DNA of 38,355 bases, taken from DASSWG01 sp041689995 (GTDB lineage Bacteria > Bacteroidota > Bacteroidia > Flavobacteriales > Flavobacteriaceae). Where the stretch lies: positions 1 to 38,355 of the forward strand of contig JBDNFD010000067.1 of the NCBI GenBank assembly GCA_041689995.1, given 5' to 3'. The number at the start of each line of letters is the position of its first letter. Position 1 is the stretch's first letter. Below, piece after piece: positions 1-7,198 of this stretch. The notes beneath the pieces are model-generated. The model was not told the origin of the DNA, did no database searches, and worked only from the letters and a program-made list of their open reading frames with translations. The position numbers and the translations under genes are program-made.

Positions 1-8
1 CATTTTCG

Positions 9-82
9 TAGCGAGAGGGGGGCACGATCCCCCGACCTCCGGGTTATGAATCCGACGCTCTAACCAACTGAGCTACCTCGCC
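9..82 (-). tRNA. tRNA-Met(CAT), elongator type
   Basis: The minus strand folds into a 74-base cloverleaf without an encoded CCA. The acceptor stem starts GGCGAGG and closes with G-U pairs at both ends. The D stem is GCTC/GAGC and the anticodon loop is TTCATAA (anticodon CAT). The T stem is five G-C pairs. The paired first base argues against initiator tRNA, so elongator Met is most likely. A lysidine-modified tRNA-Ile(CAT) cannot be fully excluded. The T loop reads ATCGTGC, with A54 and U58 in place of the usual U54 and A58. The anticodon stem carries an A31/C39 mismatch. Confidence 0.93.
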
Positions 83-211
83 ATTTTTCAAGTTGCAAAT
101 ATAAAATTATTTCATGCGGTGGCAAAGGTCTTTTTACAATAAAATTTTTGCTTTATTTTTTTATCTCAACAATTAAGTTATATATTGCCTCATCACAAAA
201 AAGATTCTATA

Positions 212-601
212 ATGGCCAAAAAAATAAAGTTCGAGATGGAAATTCCCATCCAAGCTTCTCCCTCGCTCTTGTATAATTACATTTCCACCCCTTCTGGGTT
301 TAGCGAATGGTATGCCGACAATGTTAATTCGCGTGGCGAAATTTACACGTTTATTTGGGAAGGTGGTTCAGAGGAAAAAGCAAAAATGATCAGTAAAAAA
401 AGCGGGGAACGCATCCGGATGCAATGGCTTATAGACGAAGATGACCCATATTATTTTGAATTGCGTATCCAAGTCGATGAAATAACGAAAGATGTTTCAT
501 TGATGATCACCGATTTTGCGGAGGAAGATGAAATGGAGGAAACAAAAATGTGGTGGGAAAATATGATTTCCGAATTAAAACAAGTTCTTGGTTCCAATTA
601 A
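212..601 (+). CDS. START-like domain protein (flavobacterial)
   Basis: This predicts a 129-residue soluble protein starting MAKKIKFEME. The pattern of an N-terminal strand, the segment IQASPSLLYNYISTPSGFSEWYA, and a long C-terminal helix (EETKMWWENMISELKQ) matches the START/AHSA1 helix-grip fold, which binds hydrophobic ligands in other members. The ATG at 212 was chosen because the family pattern begins there; the frame can be extended to a TTG at 185, but those residues look like untranslated leader. It lies 45 bases before the aminotransferase on the same strand. Ligand and role are unknown. The fold call rests on motif resemblance. Confidence 0.8.
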   Translation: MAKKIKFEMEIPIQASPSLLYNYISTPSGFSEWYADNVNSRGEIYTFIWEGGSEEKAKMISKKSGERIRMQWLIDEDDPYYFELRIQVDEITKDVSLMITDFAEEDEMEETKMWWENMISELKQVLGSN

Positions 602-613
602 TTTCCGAATATT

Positions 614-621
614 TATCTTTG
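614..621 (+). promoter_or_regulatory. Bacteroidetes -7 box before the aminotransferase gene
   Basis: TATCTTTG fits the TAnnTTTG consensus and lies 25 bases before the ATG at 647. The nearest TTG upstream is at 588-590, 23 bases away, which is longer than the usual spacing. The -33 element is therefore weak or absent. Confidence 0.4.
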
Positions 622-646
622 TTCTTTCCTAAAGAAACTTTTTTTT

Positions 647-1489
647 ATGATCAATCTTGACGGACGGATTTTGAACGAAAGCGAAGCAAAGCTTTCGGTC
701 GAAAATCGCGGGTATCACTATGGCGATGCGCTCTTTGAAACAATGCGCGCCATAAATGGAATCGTATTTTGGGAAGACCATTATTTCCGGTTAATGGCTT
801 CCATGCGGATTTTAAAAATGGAGATTCCGATGGAGTTTTCCCCAGAATTTTTGGAGAAGGAAATCACAAACCTTATCCAAGCAAATGGTTTAACGGGCAA
901 ACCGACAAAAATCAAACTAAACATTCACAGAAAAGGCGCGGGTCTTTACAAACCAGAAAGCCGAGAAATTGGGTATCTTATTCGCGCTTGGGAATTGGAT
1001 TCCTCTTTTTATATTCTGAACGGGGAGAATTATAATGTAGAACTTTTTAAGGATCATTTTGTCAACAGCGGTTTGTTATCGACCCTAAAAACAAATAATA
1101 AAATAATCCATGTTTTAGGAAGTATTTATGCGGAAGAAAACGGATATTCAAATTGTCTTTTGCTAAATGAAACAAAATCAGTCACGGAAGCATTAAACGG
1201 AAATTTATTTTTGGTTCAGGGAAACACTATTAAAACTCCGCCTTTGTCCGATGGTTGTCTGAATGGAATTATAAGAAAAAAAGTGTTGGAAATTCTAAGG
1301 AAACTTCCAGAATATTTAGTGAAAGAAGCGGCTATTTCACCTTTTGAATTGCAAAAAGCGGATGAATTGTTTGTTACGAACACAATTAGTGGTATTCAAC
1401 CTATTTCATCATATCGAAAGAAAAATTTTGAAAATAAAATTGCTCGTGATCTGTTGGGAAAATTGAATGCTGTTGCTCGATTGGGTTAA
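647..1489 (+). CDS. Class-IV PLP aminotransferase (PabC/IlvE-like)
   Basis: The protein has 280 residues, typical of fold-type IV PLP enzymes (branched-chain aminotransferase, 4-amino-4-deoxychorismate lyase, D-amino acid aminotransferase). The N-terminal signature NRGYHYGDALFETMR is present. Lys148 in STLKTNNK is the likely Schiff-base lysine, Glu181 in SVTEALNGN is the conserved cofactor-contacting glutamate, and LNGIIRKKV is the family's C-terminal motif. Substrate cannot be decided; the non-canonical text around the lysine and the TEALNGN variant argue against confident assignment to IlvE or PabC. The gene meets yqgE tail to tail, with stop codons overlapping at 1486-1489. Confidence 0.85.
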   Translation: MINLDGRILNESEAKLSVENRGYHYGDALFETMRAINGIVFWEDHYFRLMASMRILKMEIPMEFSPEFLEKEITNLIQANGLTGKPTKIKLNIHRKGAGLYKPESREIGYLIRAWELDSSFYILNGENYNVELFKDHFVNSGLLSTLKTNNKIIHVLGSIYAEENGYSNCLLLNETKSVTEALNGNLFLVQGNTIKTPPLSDGCLNGIIRKKVLEILRKLPEYLVKEAAISPFELQKADELFVTNTISGIQPISSYRKKNFENKIARDLLGKLNAVARLG

Positions 1490-2043
1490 TTATAATCGGG
1501 ATGTTCTGGGGCATTTGCCCAAATCAAATATTCGCCGCCCAGTTCCATTATCTTATCTTTCCAAAAGCTGGAAACTGATCGCCCAATCAATCCTTTTTCA
1601 TCATTATTTTGTGCAATGATCCACGCCTTTGCAGTTAATTCTTCTTGCAATTGGTCATTGTCCCATCCAGAATATCCCAAAAAAAATTTTATTTCATTTT
1701 CTGAAATTTTCTGATCTTGAATAAGCTTTTTTACAATCTCGAAATCGCCGCCCCAATATATACCATTTGAAATTTCAATACTTCCGGGCACAAATTTTGG
1801 GATTTTATGAATAAAATACAGATTATCCTGTTCCACGGGACCGCCATTATAAACACTGAAGTTTTGAGGAATATCGGGAATTAAGTCTTGCAATGTGAAA
1901 TCCAAAAGTTTGTTCATAATAAAACCGATAGACCCATTTTCATTGTGATCTGCCAATAAGACAACAGATCGTGCAAAAGAAATATCGCCACTGAGCGAAG
2001 GCTCGGCAATTAAAAGAAGTCCTTTATTTGGTTCGTTGCCCAT
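1486..2043 (-). CDS. YqgE/AlgH family (UPF0301) protein
   Basis: This predicts 185 residues beginning MGNEPNKGLLLIAEPSL. The pattern GLLLIAEPSL...FARSVVLLADHNENGSIGFIMNK, then YNGGPVEQDNLYFIH, and FLGYSGWDNDQLQEEL is diagnostic of the YqgE/DUF179 fold. The molecular role of the family is not established; the Pseudomonas homologue AlgH has been linked to gene regulation. The ATG at 2043 was chosen because the conserved domain starts there; the upstream in-frame extension is A+T-rich leader that runs into the HU terminator. Its stop overlaps the convergent aminotransferase stop. Confidence 0.9.
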   Translation of the reverse strand: MGNEPNKGLLLIAEPSLSGDISFARSVVLLADHNENGSIGFIMNKLLDFTLQDLIPDIPQNFSVYNGGPVEQDNLYFIHKIPKFVPGSIEISNGIYWGGDFEIVKKLIQDQKISENEIKFFLGYSGWDNDQLQEELTAKAWIIAQNNDEKGLIGRSVSSFWKDKIMELGGEYLIWANAPEHPDYN

Positions 2044-2066
2044 TAATGTTTCTTTGAACTTTATAA

Positions 2067-2098
2067 TAAAACTAAATAAATTAATCCTAAGAATCAAA
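2067..2098 (-). promoter_or_regulatory. Possible promoter of yqgE
   Basis: On the minus strand, TTTG (2095-2098) is followed after 20 bases by TAGTTTTA (2067-2074), one mismatch from TAnnTTTG. It lies between the HU terminator and the yqgE start at 2043, which is where a separate promoter would be needed. Confidence 0.35.
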
Positions 2099-2121
2099 TT
2101 AATTCGAAAAAAAATGCACAT

Positions 2122-2150
2122 AAAAAAAGACCTTTCTAGGAAAGGCCTTT
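2122..2150 (-). terminator. Intrinsic terminator of the HU gene
   Basis: Read on the minus strand, AGGCCTTTC and GAAAGGTCT form a 9-pair stem with one G-U pair and a CTA loop (2128-2148). A run of seven T follows at once (2122-2128). It lies 25 bases after the HU stop codon and separates HU from yqgE. Confidence 0.85.
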
Positions 2151-2172
2151 AAAATTGTTAGCGTAAAACAGA

Positions 2173-2445
2173 TTAGTTTACAGCTTTTTGGAGGTCTGAA
2201 CCTGCTTTGAATTTTACCACGTTTTTTGCGGCGATCTTGATGGTTTTTCCGGTTTGTGGGTTCCTACCTTCGCGGGCGGCCCTTTTTGTATTGGACCAAG
2301 ATCCAAATCCGACCAATGAAACTCGGTCGCCACCTTTTAGTGATTTTTCAACATTGCCCAAAAAGGATTCCAATGCTTTTTTTGCTGAGGCTTTTGAGAT
2401 TCCGGCATCTTCGGCCATCGCATCAATTAAATTTGTTTTGTTCAT
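2173..2445 (-). CDS. hup: HU-family DNA-binding protein
   Basis: This 90-residue protein has the standard HU length and begins MNKTNLIDAMAEDAGIS. The flexible DNA-binding arm is seen in RAAREGRNPQTGKTI, preceded by the GDRVSLVGFGSW strand. HU homodimers bend DNA and compact the nucleoid. The usual Phe of GFGTF is Trp here (GFGSW), a minor variation. The gene is monocistronic, with its own promoter (2498-2527) and a strong terminator (2122-2150). Which HU paralogue it is cannot be decided from one window. Confidence 0.95.
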   Translation of the reverse strand: MNKTNLIDAMAEDAGISKASAKKALESFLGNVEKSLKGGDRVSLVGFGSWSNTKRAAREGRNPQTGKTIKIAAKNVVKFKAGSDLQKAVN

Positions 2446-2497
2446 AATTTTTGTTTTTAAAACGAATTGTTGGTTAAAATTAATTTGATTTGCTCTA

Positions 2498-2527
2498 CAA
2501 ATTTATGCGGATTTCCCTTTCATGCAA
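2498..2527 (-). promoter_or_regulatory. Promoter of the HU gene
   Basis: On the minus strand, TTG (2525-2527) is followed after exactly 19 bases by TAAATTTG (2498-2505). This is a full match to the Bacteroidetes -33/-7 consensus. The HU start codon lies about 53 bases downstream of the -7 box. Confidence 0.75.
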
Positions 2528-2553
2528 GCAATATCAAGGGAAATGCTTCATTT

Positions 2554-2582
2554 TGTTGATAACTCGCCCATATTGTTGATAA
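2554..2582 (-). repeat. Two direct TTATCAACA repeats upstream of the HU promoter
   Basis: The nonamer TTATCAACA occurs twice on the minus strand (2574-2582 and 2554-2562) with starts 20 bases apart, about two helical turns. The copies lie 27-57 bases upstream of the -33 element. Each differs from the E. coli DnaA box TTATNCACA at one position, so a DnaA-type or other operator is possible but unproven. Confidence 0.4.
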
Positions 2583-2631
2583 AGTTGACTTGTTTTTGTG
2601 GGAAATAGGACAAATCAGCATTGATAAGGCT

Positions 2632-3579
2632 TCAGCGCATGTGTGCATTTTTTCTTAAGCGGAAACCATTCAGCAGTTCTTTTACCTTCATATTTTTTTT
2701 CCCGGGAAGCTGAATTTCCTCCAAAATCAGACTTCCTTTTTTTGTGGCAACATGTAATTCCTTTTCCTTTAGAAAAATTGTTCCCGTGGGAAAATCATGA
2801 TTTTCATTTTCAATTTTCGCCTTGAATATTTTACAACGAAGTTCCTCATTTCCGTTTTGCATAAAACACCATGCGCCCGGATACGGACTTAAGCCCCTAA
2901 TTTGATCGTAAATTCTTTTTGCGGAATGATCCCAATCTATTTTTGTGTTTTCAGGAGTAAGTTTTGGTGCCTCTTTTAATAGGGAAGTTTCCGTTTGAGA
3001 ACTGGTTTTAAGGTTTCCATTTTGAATCATTTTTAAGGTTTGTATGACCAGTTCCGCTCCTTCTTTCATGAGTTTATCGTGGAGATCACCCGCATTTTCT
3101 TCTTGGGAAACAGAAATTTCTTTTCGAAGGATCATTTCTCCCGTATCAATTTTTTCATCGATGAAGAAGGTAGAAACCCCTGTGGTTTTTTCGCCATTGA
3201 TTAATGCCCAATTAATAGGCGCAGCACCGCGATATTGTGGCAATAACGATGCATGAAGGTTGAAGGTTCCATATTCAGGAAGTTTCCAAACTACTTTTGG
3301 AAGCATTCGAAAAGCGACCACAACATGCACATTTGGCTGCAGTGATTTTAGTTTGAATAAAAAATCGTCCGATTTTAAATTGGTAGGTTGCAATATTGGG
3401 ATTTTATTTTCTACCGCAAATTCTTTTACGGCGGAAGTAGCTATTTTCCGACCACGACCAGACGGACGATCAGGTGCCGTAACTACGCCCACCACATTAA
3501 AACCATTAGAAATAATCTCTTTTAAGGTTTGTACTGCAAATTCGGGCGTGCCCATAAAAACGATCCGTAGGTCTTTCAT
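2632..3579 (-). CDS. fmt: Methionyl-tRNA formyltransferase
   Basis: Fmt transfers a formyl group from 10-formyltetrahydrofolate to Met-tRNA(fMet) for translation initiation. The 315-residue length is standard. The N-terminal VFMGTPEFAV Rossmann start, the SLLPQYRGAAPINWA motif (residues 111-125) and the catalytic triad Asn107, His109 and Asp145 are all visible. The C-terminal tRNA-binding domain follows (GTIFLKEKELHVAT onwards). It is the last gene of a leftward run with recQ (17 bases upstream) and a NadR-like ATPase. Unlike many bacteria, no def gene is adjacent. Confidence 0.96.
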   Translation of the reverse strand: MKDLRIVFMGTPEFAVQTLKEIISNGFNVVGVVTAPDRPSGRGRKIATSAVKEFAVENKIPILQPTNLKSDDFLFKLKSLQPNVHVVVAFRMLPKVVWKLPEYGTFNLHASLLPQYRGAAPINWALINGEKTTGVSTFFIDEKIDTGEMILRKEISVSQEENAGDLHDKLMKEGAELVIQTLKMIQNGNLKTSSQTETSLLKEAPKLTPENTKIDWDHSAKRIYDQIRGLSPYPGAWCFMQNGNEELRCKIFKAKIENENHDFPTGTIFLKEKELHVATKKGSLILEEIQLPGKKNMKVKELLNGFRLRKNAHMR

Positions 3580-3596
3580 AAACTGATTGAAAAATT

Positions 3597-5507
3597 TTAA
3601 TATAAATAATAGGTGTTGGTATTGCTTAATTTTATTTGTTGAATTTCCACCAAATAGCGCAAGATTTCAAGAATTTCTTCAGCTGAAAATTCTAGGCGTG
3701 CGACCAAATCACGGGAACTTAGGCTTTCTTTTTTCAACATTTCGAAAATGGCTTGTTCAATTCTTTTCCTTTCCATTCTCTTTTTCATCTTCTTTGATTT
3801 CAAATTTTTTCGAAGACAAACCGAGCAAATATCACAATCATTCTGGCCTTTCTCACCAAAATAATTCAATAATTGAATGTTTTTGCAAATATCATCATTC
3901 GTGACATATTTTAAAATGGCTTTTACCTCCCTTGCCTTTTGGTCACGTTGTTGTTTGATGTATTCCGAAAGCGGATTGATGGTAATTTCATCTTCCCTCG
4001 GAACCAAAAAAGTAATTGCAGCATCGTGTTTTGCAATCTCGAGCTTTATTATTTCTTCGTGTTCCAACTCTTTCAAAAGGGAGACAAGAATATGTTCCGG
4101 TAGGTCAATTTTCGATTGGATCAGAAATGGGTTTATGGCCGTAAAATGATCAAAAAGTCCGGGATAAGTTCGCAAAAGGGTTTTTACCAAAAGTTCGTGT
4201 TTCCGGTTATTTTCAAGAAAAAAAAGCAACTGCTGATTGGAAACCGAAAATTGCAACTCAATTTTCTGTTGGTATTGTTGGGATAAAACCAAAATATTTG
4301 CCTGATCCAGCAGTCTTAGCACATTATGGGTTTTACGCGGATTTAATTGATAAGTTCCACAAAATTCCCCAAAATTGAAATCGTGACGGGTGTTTTCACC
4401 TTCACCGTAAGCAATGGAAAAGAAAGACTGCAACTTTCGGTAAACAAATTTCACATCGGAAATATCGGGAAGAATAGAGAGAAATTGGGTTTTTACCTGC
4501 TCCAAATCATTTTTGTTGTAAAGAACGGCGGCAATAGCTGGTTTCCCATCACGACCACCTCTTCCAGCTTCTTGAAAATAACTTTCTGGACTTTCTGGCA
4601 GTTGATAATGAATAATGGAGCGCACGTTTGGCTTGTCAATTCCCATTCCGAAGGCATTTGTGGCCACCATAATCCAAATTTCCTCTGACAACCATTGCCG
4701 TAGCCGAATCTTTTTTTCTTCTGAAGGAATTCCGCCATGATAAGCTTTTGAAATGAAACCGTTTGCGTTCAAATAATTACTGAGCACCACCGATTCTTTT
4801 CTGTTCCTCACGTAAATAATAGAAGAGCCCGGATTCTTTTTTAAAATTTCCTTTAAATGAAACTTTTTGTCCTCGAACTCTAATGTTTGGAAGGAAATAT
4901 TTTTGCGGGCGAAACTTTTTTTCACAATACTCGCCGAGCTCATGCCGAGTAAAGAAAGAATATCTTCCCTAACTCTCGGCGTTGCTGTTGCCGTCAAAGC
5001 TATCCAAGTTGCTTCTGGTTTAATTCTGCGGAGAACAGGAATTTTTCTATAGGCCGGCCGAAAATCATGGCCCCATTGGGAGATGCAATGCGCTTCATCA
5101 ATTGCTATCAGGTTAACGTTCATTTGTTCGATGCGCGCCAAAACGATTTCTTGTTGTAAACGCTCTGGAGATAAATATAAAAATTTATAATTCCCATAAA
5201 TACAATTATCCAATAGCGTATCCAATTCCCGAAATGGTGTGCCACTTTCTAGTAATAAAGCCTTGATTCCTAGCGCTTTCAAATTGTTTACTTGATTTTG
5301 CATCAAAGCAATTAATGGCGAAATCACAATGCAAATTCCGTTTTTTGCCATGGCAGGAACTTGGAAGCACAAAGATTTTCCACCCCCTGTCGGAAGCAAG
5401 GCCAAGACGCTTTTATTGTTCAAAATCAAATCAATAATTTCCTTTTGCGCCGGTTTGAATTCTTCATGACCGAAATATTTGGATAAAATTTCTTTCGGAT
5501 TTTTCAT
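3597..5507 (-). CDS. recQ: ATP-dependent DNA helicase RecQ (short form)
   Basis: This 636-residue superfamily-2 3'-5' DNA helicase would act in recombination and fork repair. Visible motifs are the Q motif region (FKPAQKEII), Walker A LLPTGGGKS (38-45), DEAH at 137-140 followed by CISQWGHDFRPAY, SAT-like LTATATP (171-177), and motif VI QEAGRGGRDG (312-321). Four cysteines (541, 558, 561, 564) form the RecQ zinc-binding site, and a winged-helix region follows. There is no C-terminal HRDC domain, as in many Bacteroidetes paralogues. Its start overlaps the stop of the upstream ATPase gene by 4 bases, indicating coupled translation. Confidence 0.95.
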   Translation of the reverse strand: MKNPKEILSKYFGHEEFKPAQKEIIDLILNNKSVLALLPTGGGKSLCFQVPAMAKNGICIVISPLIALMQNQVNNLKALGIKALLLESGTPFRELDTLLDNCIYGNYKFLYLSPERLQQEIVLARIEQMNVNLIAIDEAHCISQWGHDFRPAYRKIPVLRRIKPEATWIALTATATPRVREDILSLLGMSSASIVKKSFARKNISFQTLEFEDKKFHLKEILKKNPGSSIIYVRNRKESVVLSNYLNANGFISKAYHGGIPSEEKKIRLRQWLSEEIWIMVATNAFGMGIDKPNVRSIIHYQLPESPESYFQEAGRGGRDGKPAIAAVLYNKNDLEQVKTQFLSILPDISDVKFVYRKLQSFFSIAYGEGENTRHDFNFGEFCGTYQLNPRKTHNVLRLLDQANILVLSQQYQQKIELQFSVSNQQLLFFLENNRKHELLVKTLLRTYPGLFDHFTAINPFLIQSKIDLPEHILVSLLKELEHEEIIKLEIAKHDAAITFLVPREDEITINPLSEYIKQQRDQKAREVKAILKYVTNDDICKNIQLLNYFGEKGQNDCDICSVCLRKNLKSKKMKKRMERKRIEQAIFEMLKKESLSSRDLVARLEFSAEEILEILRYLVEIQQIKLSNTNTYYLY

Positions 5508-6049
5508 ACGGAAAGCCCCAGATTTTTTAAAATAAAGGCAACTCTATCTTCGATTGGTATTTTTGGAACAGAAATTAATTCGTAACCCAAATCGCCATAG
5601 GTTTTAATTAAATTTCGCTGAATTTCCACAGCTTGTTCGTAGGATTCATAACGTTCGGTATCGGTATTGTAGATTTCTTGCCAAATAGGAAGAACAAAAA
5701 TTTTATCATATCGATAGTTCGCATTTGCTTGGGTGAACATTTCGGGATAATCGCTTCCAATATAATCCAAATAAGCACTTACATCAGGAATTCCGCGATC
5801 TATAAAAATATGTTTTTCAATCTGGTTATCAGATTCTTGGAACTGCCGAATTCGTTTTTCCAAAAGCATTTCACTGAAAAGTAGCGGATCGGTTAAAAAA
5901 AGCTGTTCGATCCCTTTTTCCTGAGCTTCCCGGATCACTTCGCGAGAAATTTCATGCATGCAGCGAAAATCTTTTTTTTCTAAGCAAGAAATAACTGAAG
6001 ATTTCCCGGTTCCCGGACCTCCGATAATAAGGATTTTTTGTGATGCCAT
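5504..6049 (-). CDS. AAA/NadR-like P-loop ATPase or kinase
   Basis: The protein has 181 residues, with Walker A IGGPGTGKSS at residues 9-18, and HEISREVIREAQ followed by FIDRGIPDVSAYLDYIG. This arrangement resembles the nucleotide-kinase-like AAA_28 family that includes the NadR ribosylnicotinamide kinase domain. The substrate is unknown. It is the first gene of the leftward set ending in recQ and fmt, overlapping recQ by 4 bases. Co-location with recQ is suggestive but does not prove a DNA-related role. Confidence 0.85.
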   Translation of the reverse strand: MASQKILIIGGPGTGKSSVISCLEKKDFRCMHEISREVIREAQEKGIEQLFLTDPLLFSEMLLEKRIRQFQESDNQIEKHIFIDRGIPDVSAYLDYIGSDYPEMFTQANANYRYDKIFVLPIWQEIYNTDTERYESYEQAVEIQRNLIKTYGDLGYELISVPKIPIEDRVAFILKNLGLSV

Positions 6050-6101
6050 GTGGCAAATTTCGACATTTTTCGAACAACATGAAAAAATCCATCATTAAGC
6101 G

Positions 6102-6109
6102 TATATTTG
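6102..6109 (+). promoter_or_regulatory. -7 box before the DUF493 gene
   Basis: TATATTTG fits TAnnTTTG and lies 18 bases before the ATG at 6128. The transcript leader would be only about 15 bases. No clear -33 TTG sits at the expected distance. Confidence 0.45.
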
Positions 6110-6127
6110 TAGGAAAGAAACTTTTTT

Positions 6128-6421
6128 ATGGAGCAAGATAAATCTTTGGAAAATTTTTATGAAAGGTTGAAAAAGCAGTTGCGTGAAACATCCCAATGGC
6201 CAAATGAATATTTGTATAAATTTATCGTTCCCCGGAGCAATCAAAAAATTGCGGAAATAGAAGCTGTTTTCGATAATATGGGCGCGGTAATTAAAACCAA
6301 AAGTTCCGCAAAAGGAAAATATATAAGCCTTTCCATCAATGTTCGTATGGAAAATCCAGAAACGGTCATTCGGAAATACAAGGAAGTTGGCGAGAAAGTG
6401 GAAGGGGTAATTTCCCTTTGA
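6128..6421 (+). CDS. DUF493 (YbeD-like) protein
   Basis: This is a 97-residue protein. The segment YLYKFIVPRSNQKIAEIEAVFDN, followed by SSAKGKYISLSINVRMENPETVIRKYKEV, is the ferredoxin-like alpha/beta pattern of the DUF493/YbeD family. In enterobacteria YbeD sits next to lipoate genes; here no lipoate gene is nearby, so the role stays unknown. It is divergent from the ATPase-recQ-fmt operon and lies 117 bases upstream of the DUF4290 gene. Confidence 0.88.
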   Translation: MEQDKSLENFYERLKKQLRETSQWPNEYLYKFIVPRSNQKIAEIEAVFDNMGAVIKTKSSAKGKYISLSINVRMENPETVIRKYKEVGEKVEGVISL

Positions 6422-6538
6422 TCGGTCTTTTTCGATTTAAAAAATCATCATAAAAAAGGAAATCTTCCATAAATATTTGCTATTTTGCGGCTTTGTTGAC
6501 TTCAACAACACTAAGTTTTTTTATCTTAAACCTCAACT

Positions 6539-7183
6539 TTGGACTACGAATTAGAATACAACTCAGAACGGAGCAAATTGCATATTCCCGAATATGGAAG
6601 GCATCTTCAAAAAATGGTGGAATATGCTTCAAGTATCGAAGATGATGCAGAAAGAGCAAAAATTGCAAAATCCATTATTTCTGTAATGGGAAATATGAAT
6701 CCGCATTTGCGCGATGTCCCCGATTTTCAACATAAATTATGGGATCAACTCTTTATTATCAGTGATTTTAATCTCGATGTGGAATCACCATTTCCAAAAC
6801 CGACCCGAGAAATGCTGGAAGAATCGCCCGGCCCTCTTTCCTATCCGCAAAATTTCCCAAAATATCGTTTTTACGGAAATAATATCAAGCGTATGATTGA
6901 TGTCGCTGTGAATTGGGAAAATGGCGAATTGAAAGAAGCACTTGTTTATACCATTGCCAACCATATGAAAAAGTGTTATCTTTCTTGGAACAAAGATACC
7001 GTGGATGATATGGTGATTTTCAAGCATTTATATGAATTAAGCGATGGGAAAATCAATCTGATGGAAAAGGAAGAAGATCTTTTAGCTGCTTCCAACTTGA
7101 TAAAAGAAATGGATAAATCGGCACGAAAGACCGTTTCTTCGAAGAAAAAATATCACAACAATCGGGGTCGTAAACGCTATTAA
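6539..7183 (+). CDS. DUF4290 family protein
   Basis: This is a 214-residue soluble protein with a TTG start; the conserved N-terminus YNSERSKLHIPEYGRHLQKMV begins immediately after it, and the first internal ATG would remove it. DUF4290 is restricted essentially to Bacteroidetes and has no known function. The C-terminus is strongly basic (KKKYHNNRGRKRY), suggesting contact with nucleic acid, though this is inference. It is followed after 15 bases by murA, so the two are probably co-transcribed. Confidence 0.88.
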   Translation: MDYELEYNSERSKLHIPEYGRHLQKMVEYASSIEDDAERAKIAKSIISVMGNMNPHLRDVPDFQHKLWDQLFIISDFNLDVESPFPKPTREMLEESPGPLSYPQNFPKYRFYGNNIKRMIDVAVNWENGELKEALVYTIANHMKKCYLSWNKDTVDDMVIFKHLYELSDGKINLMEKEEDLLAASNLIKEMDKSARKTVSSKKKYHNNRGRKRY

Positions 7184-7198
7184 ATTTTCTAGGCTTAC

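Noticed and set aside
185..211. TTG start at 185 for the START-like protein
   Set aside because: The added residues (MPHHKKDSI) do not belong to the fold, and the ATG at 212 begins the conserved text.
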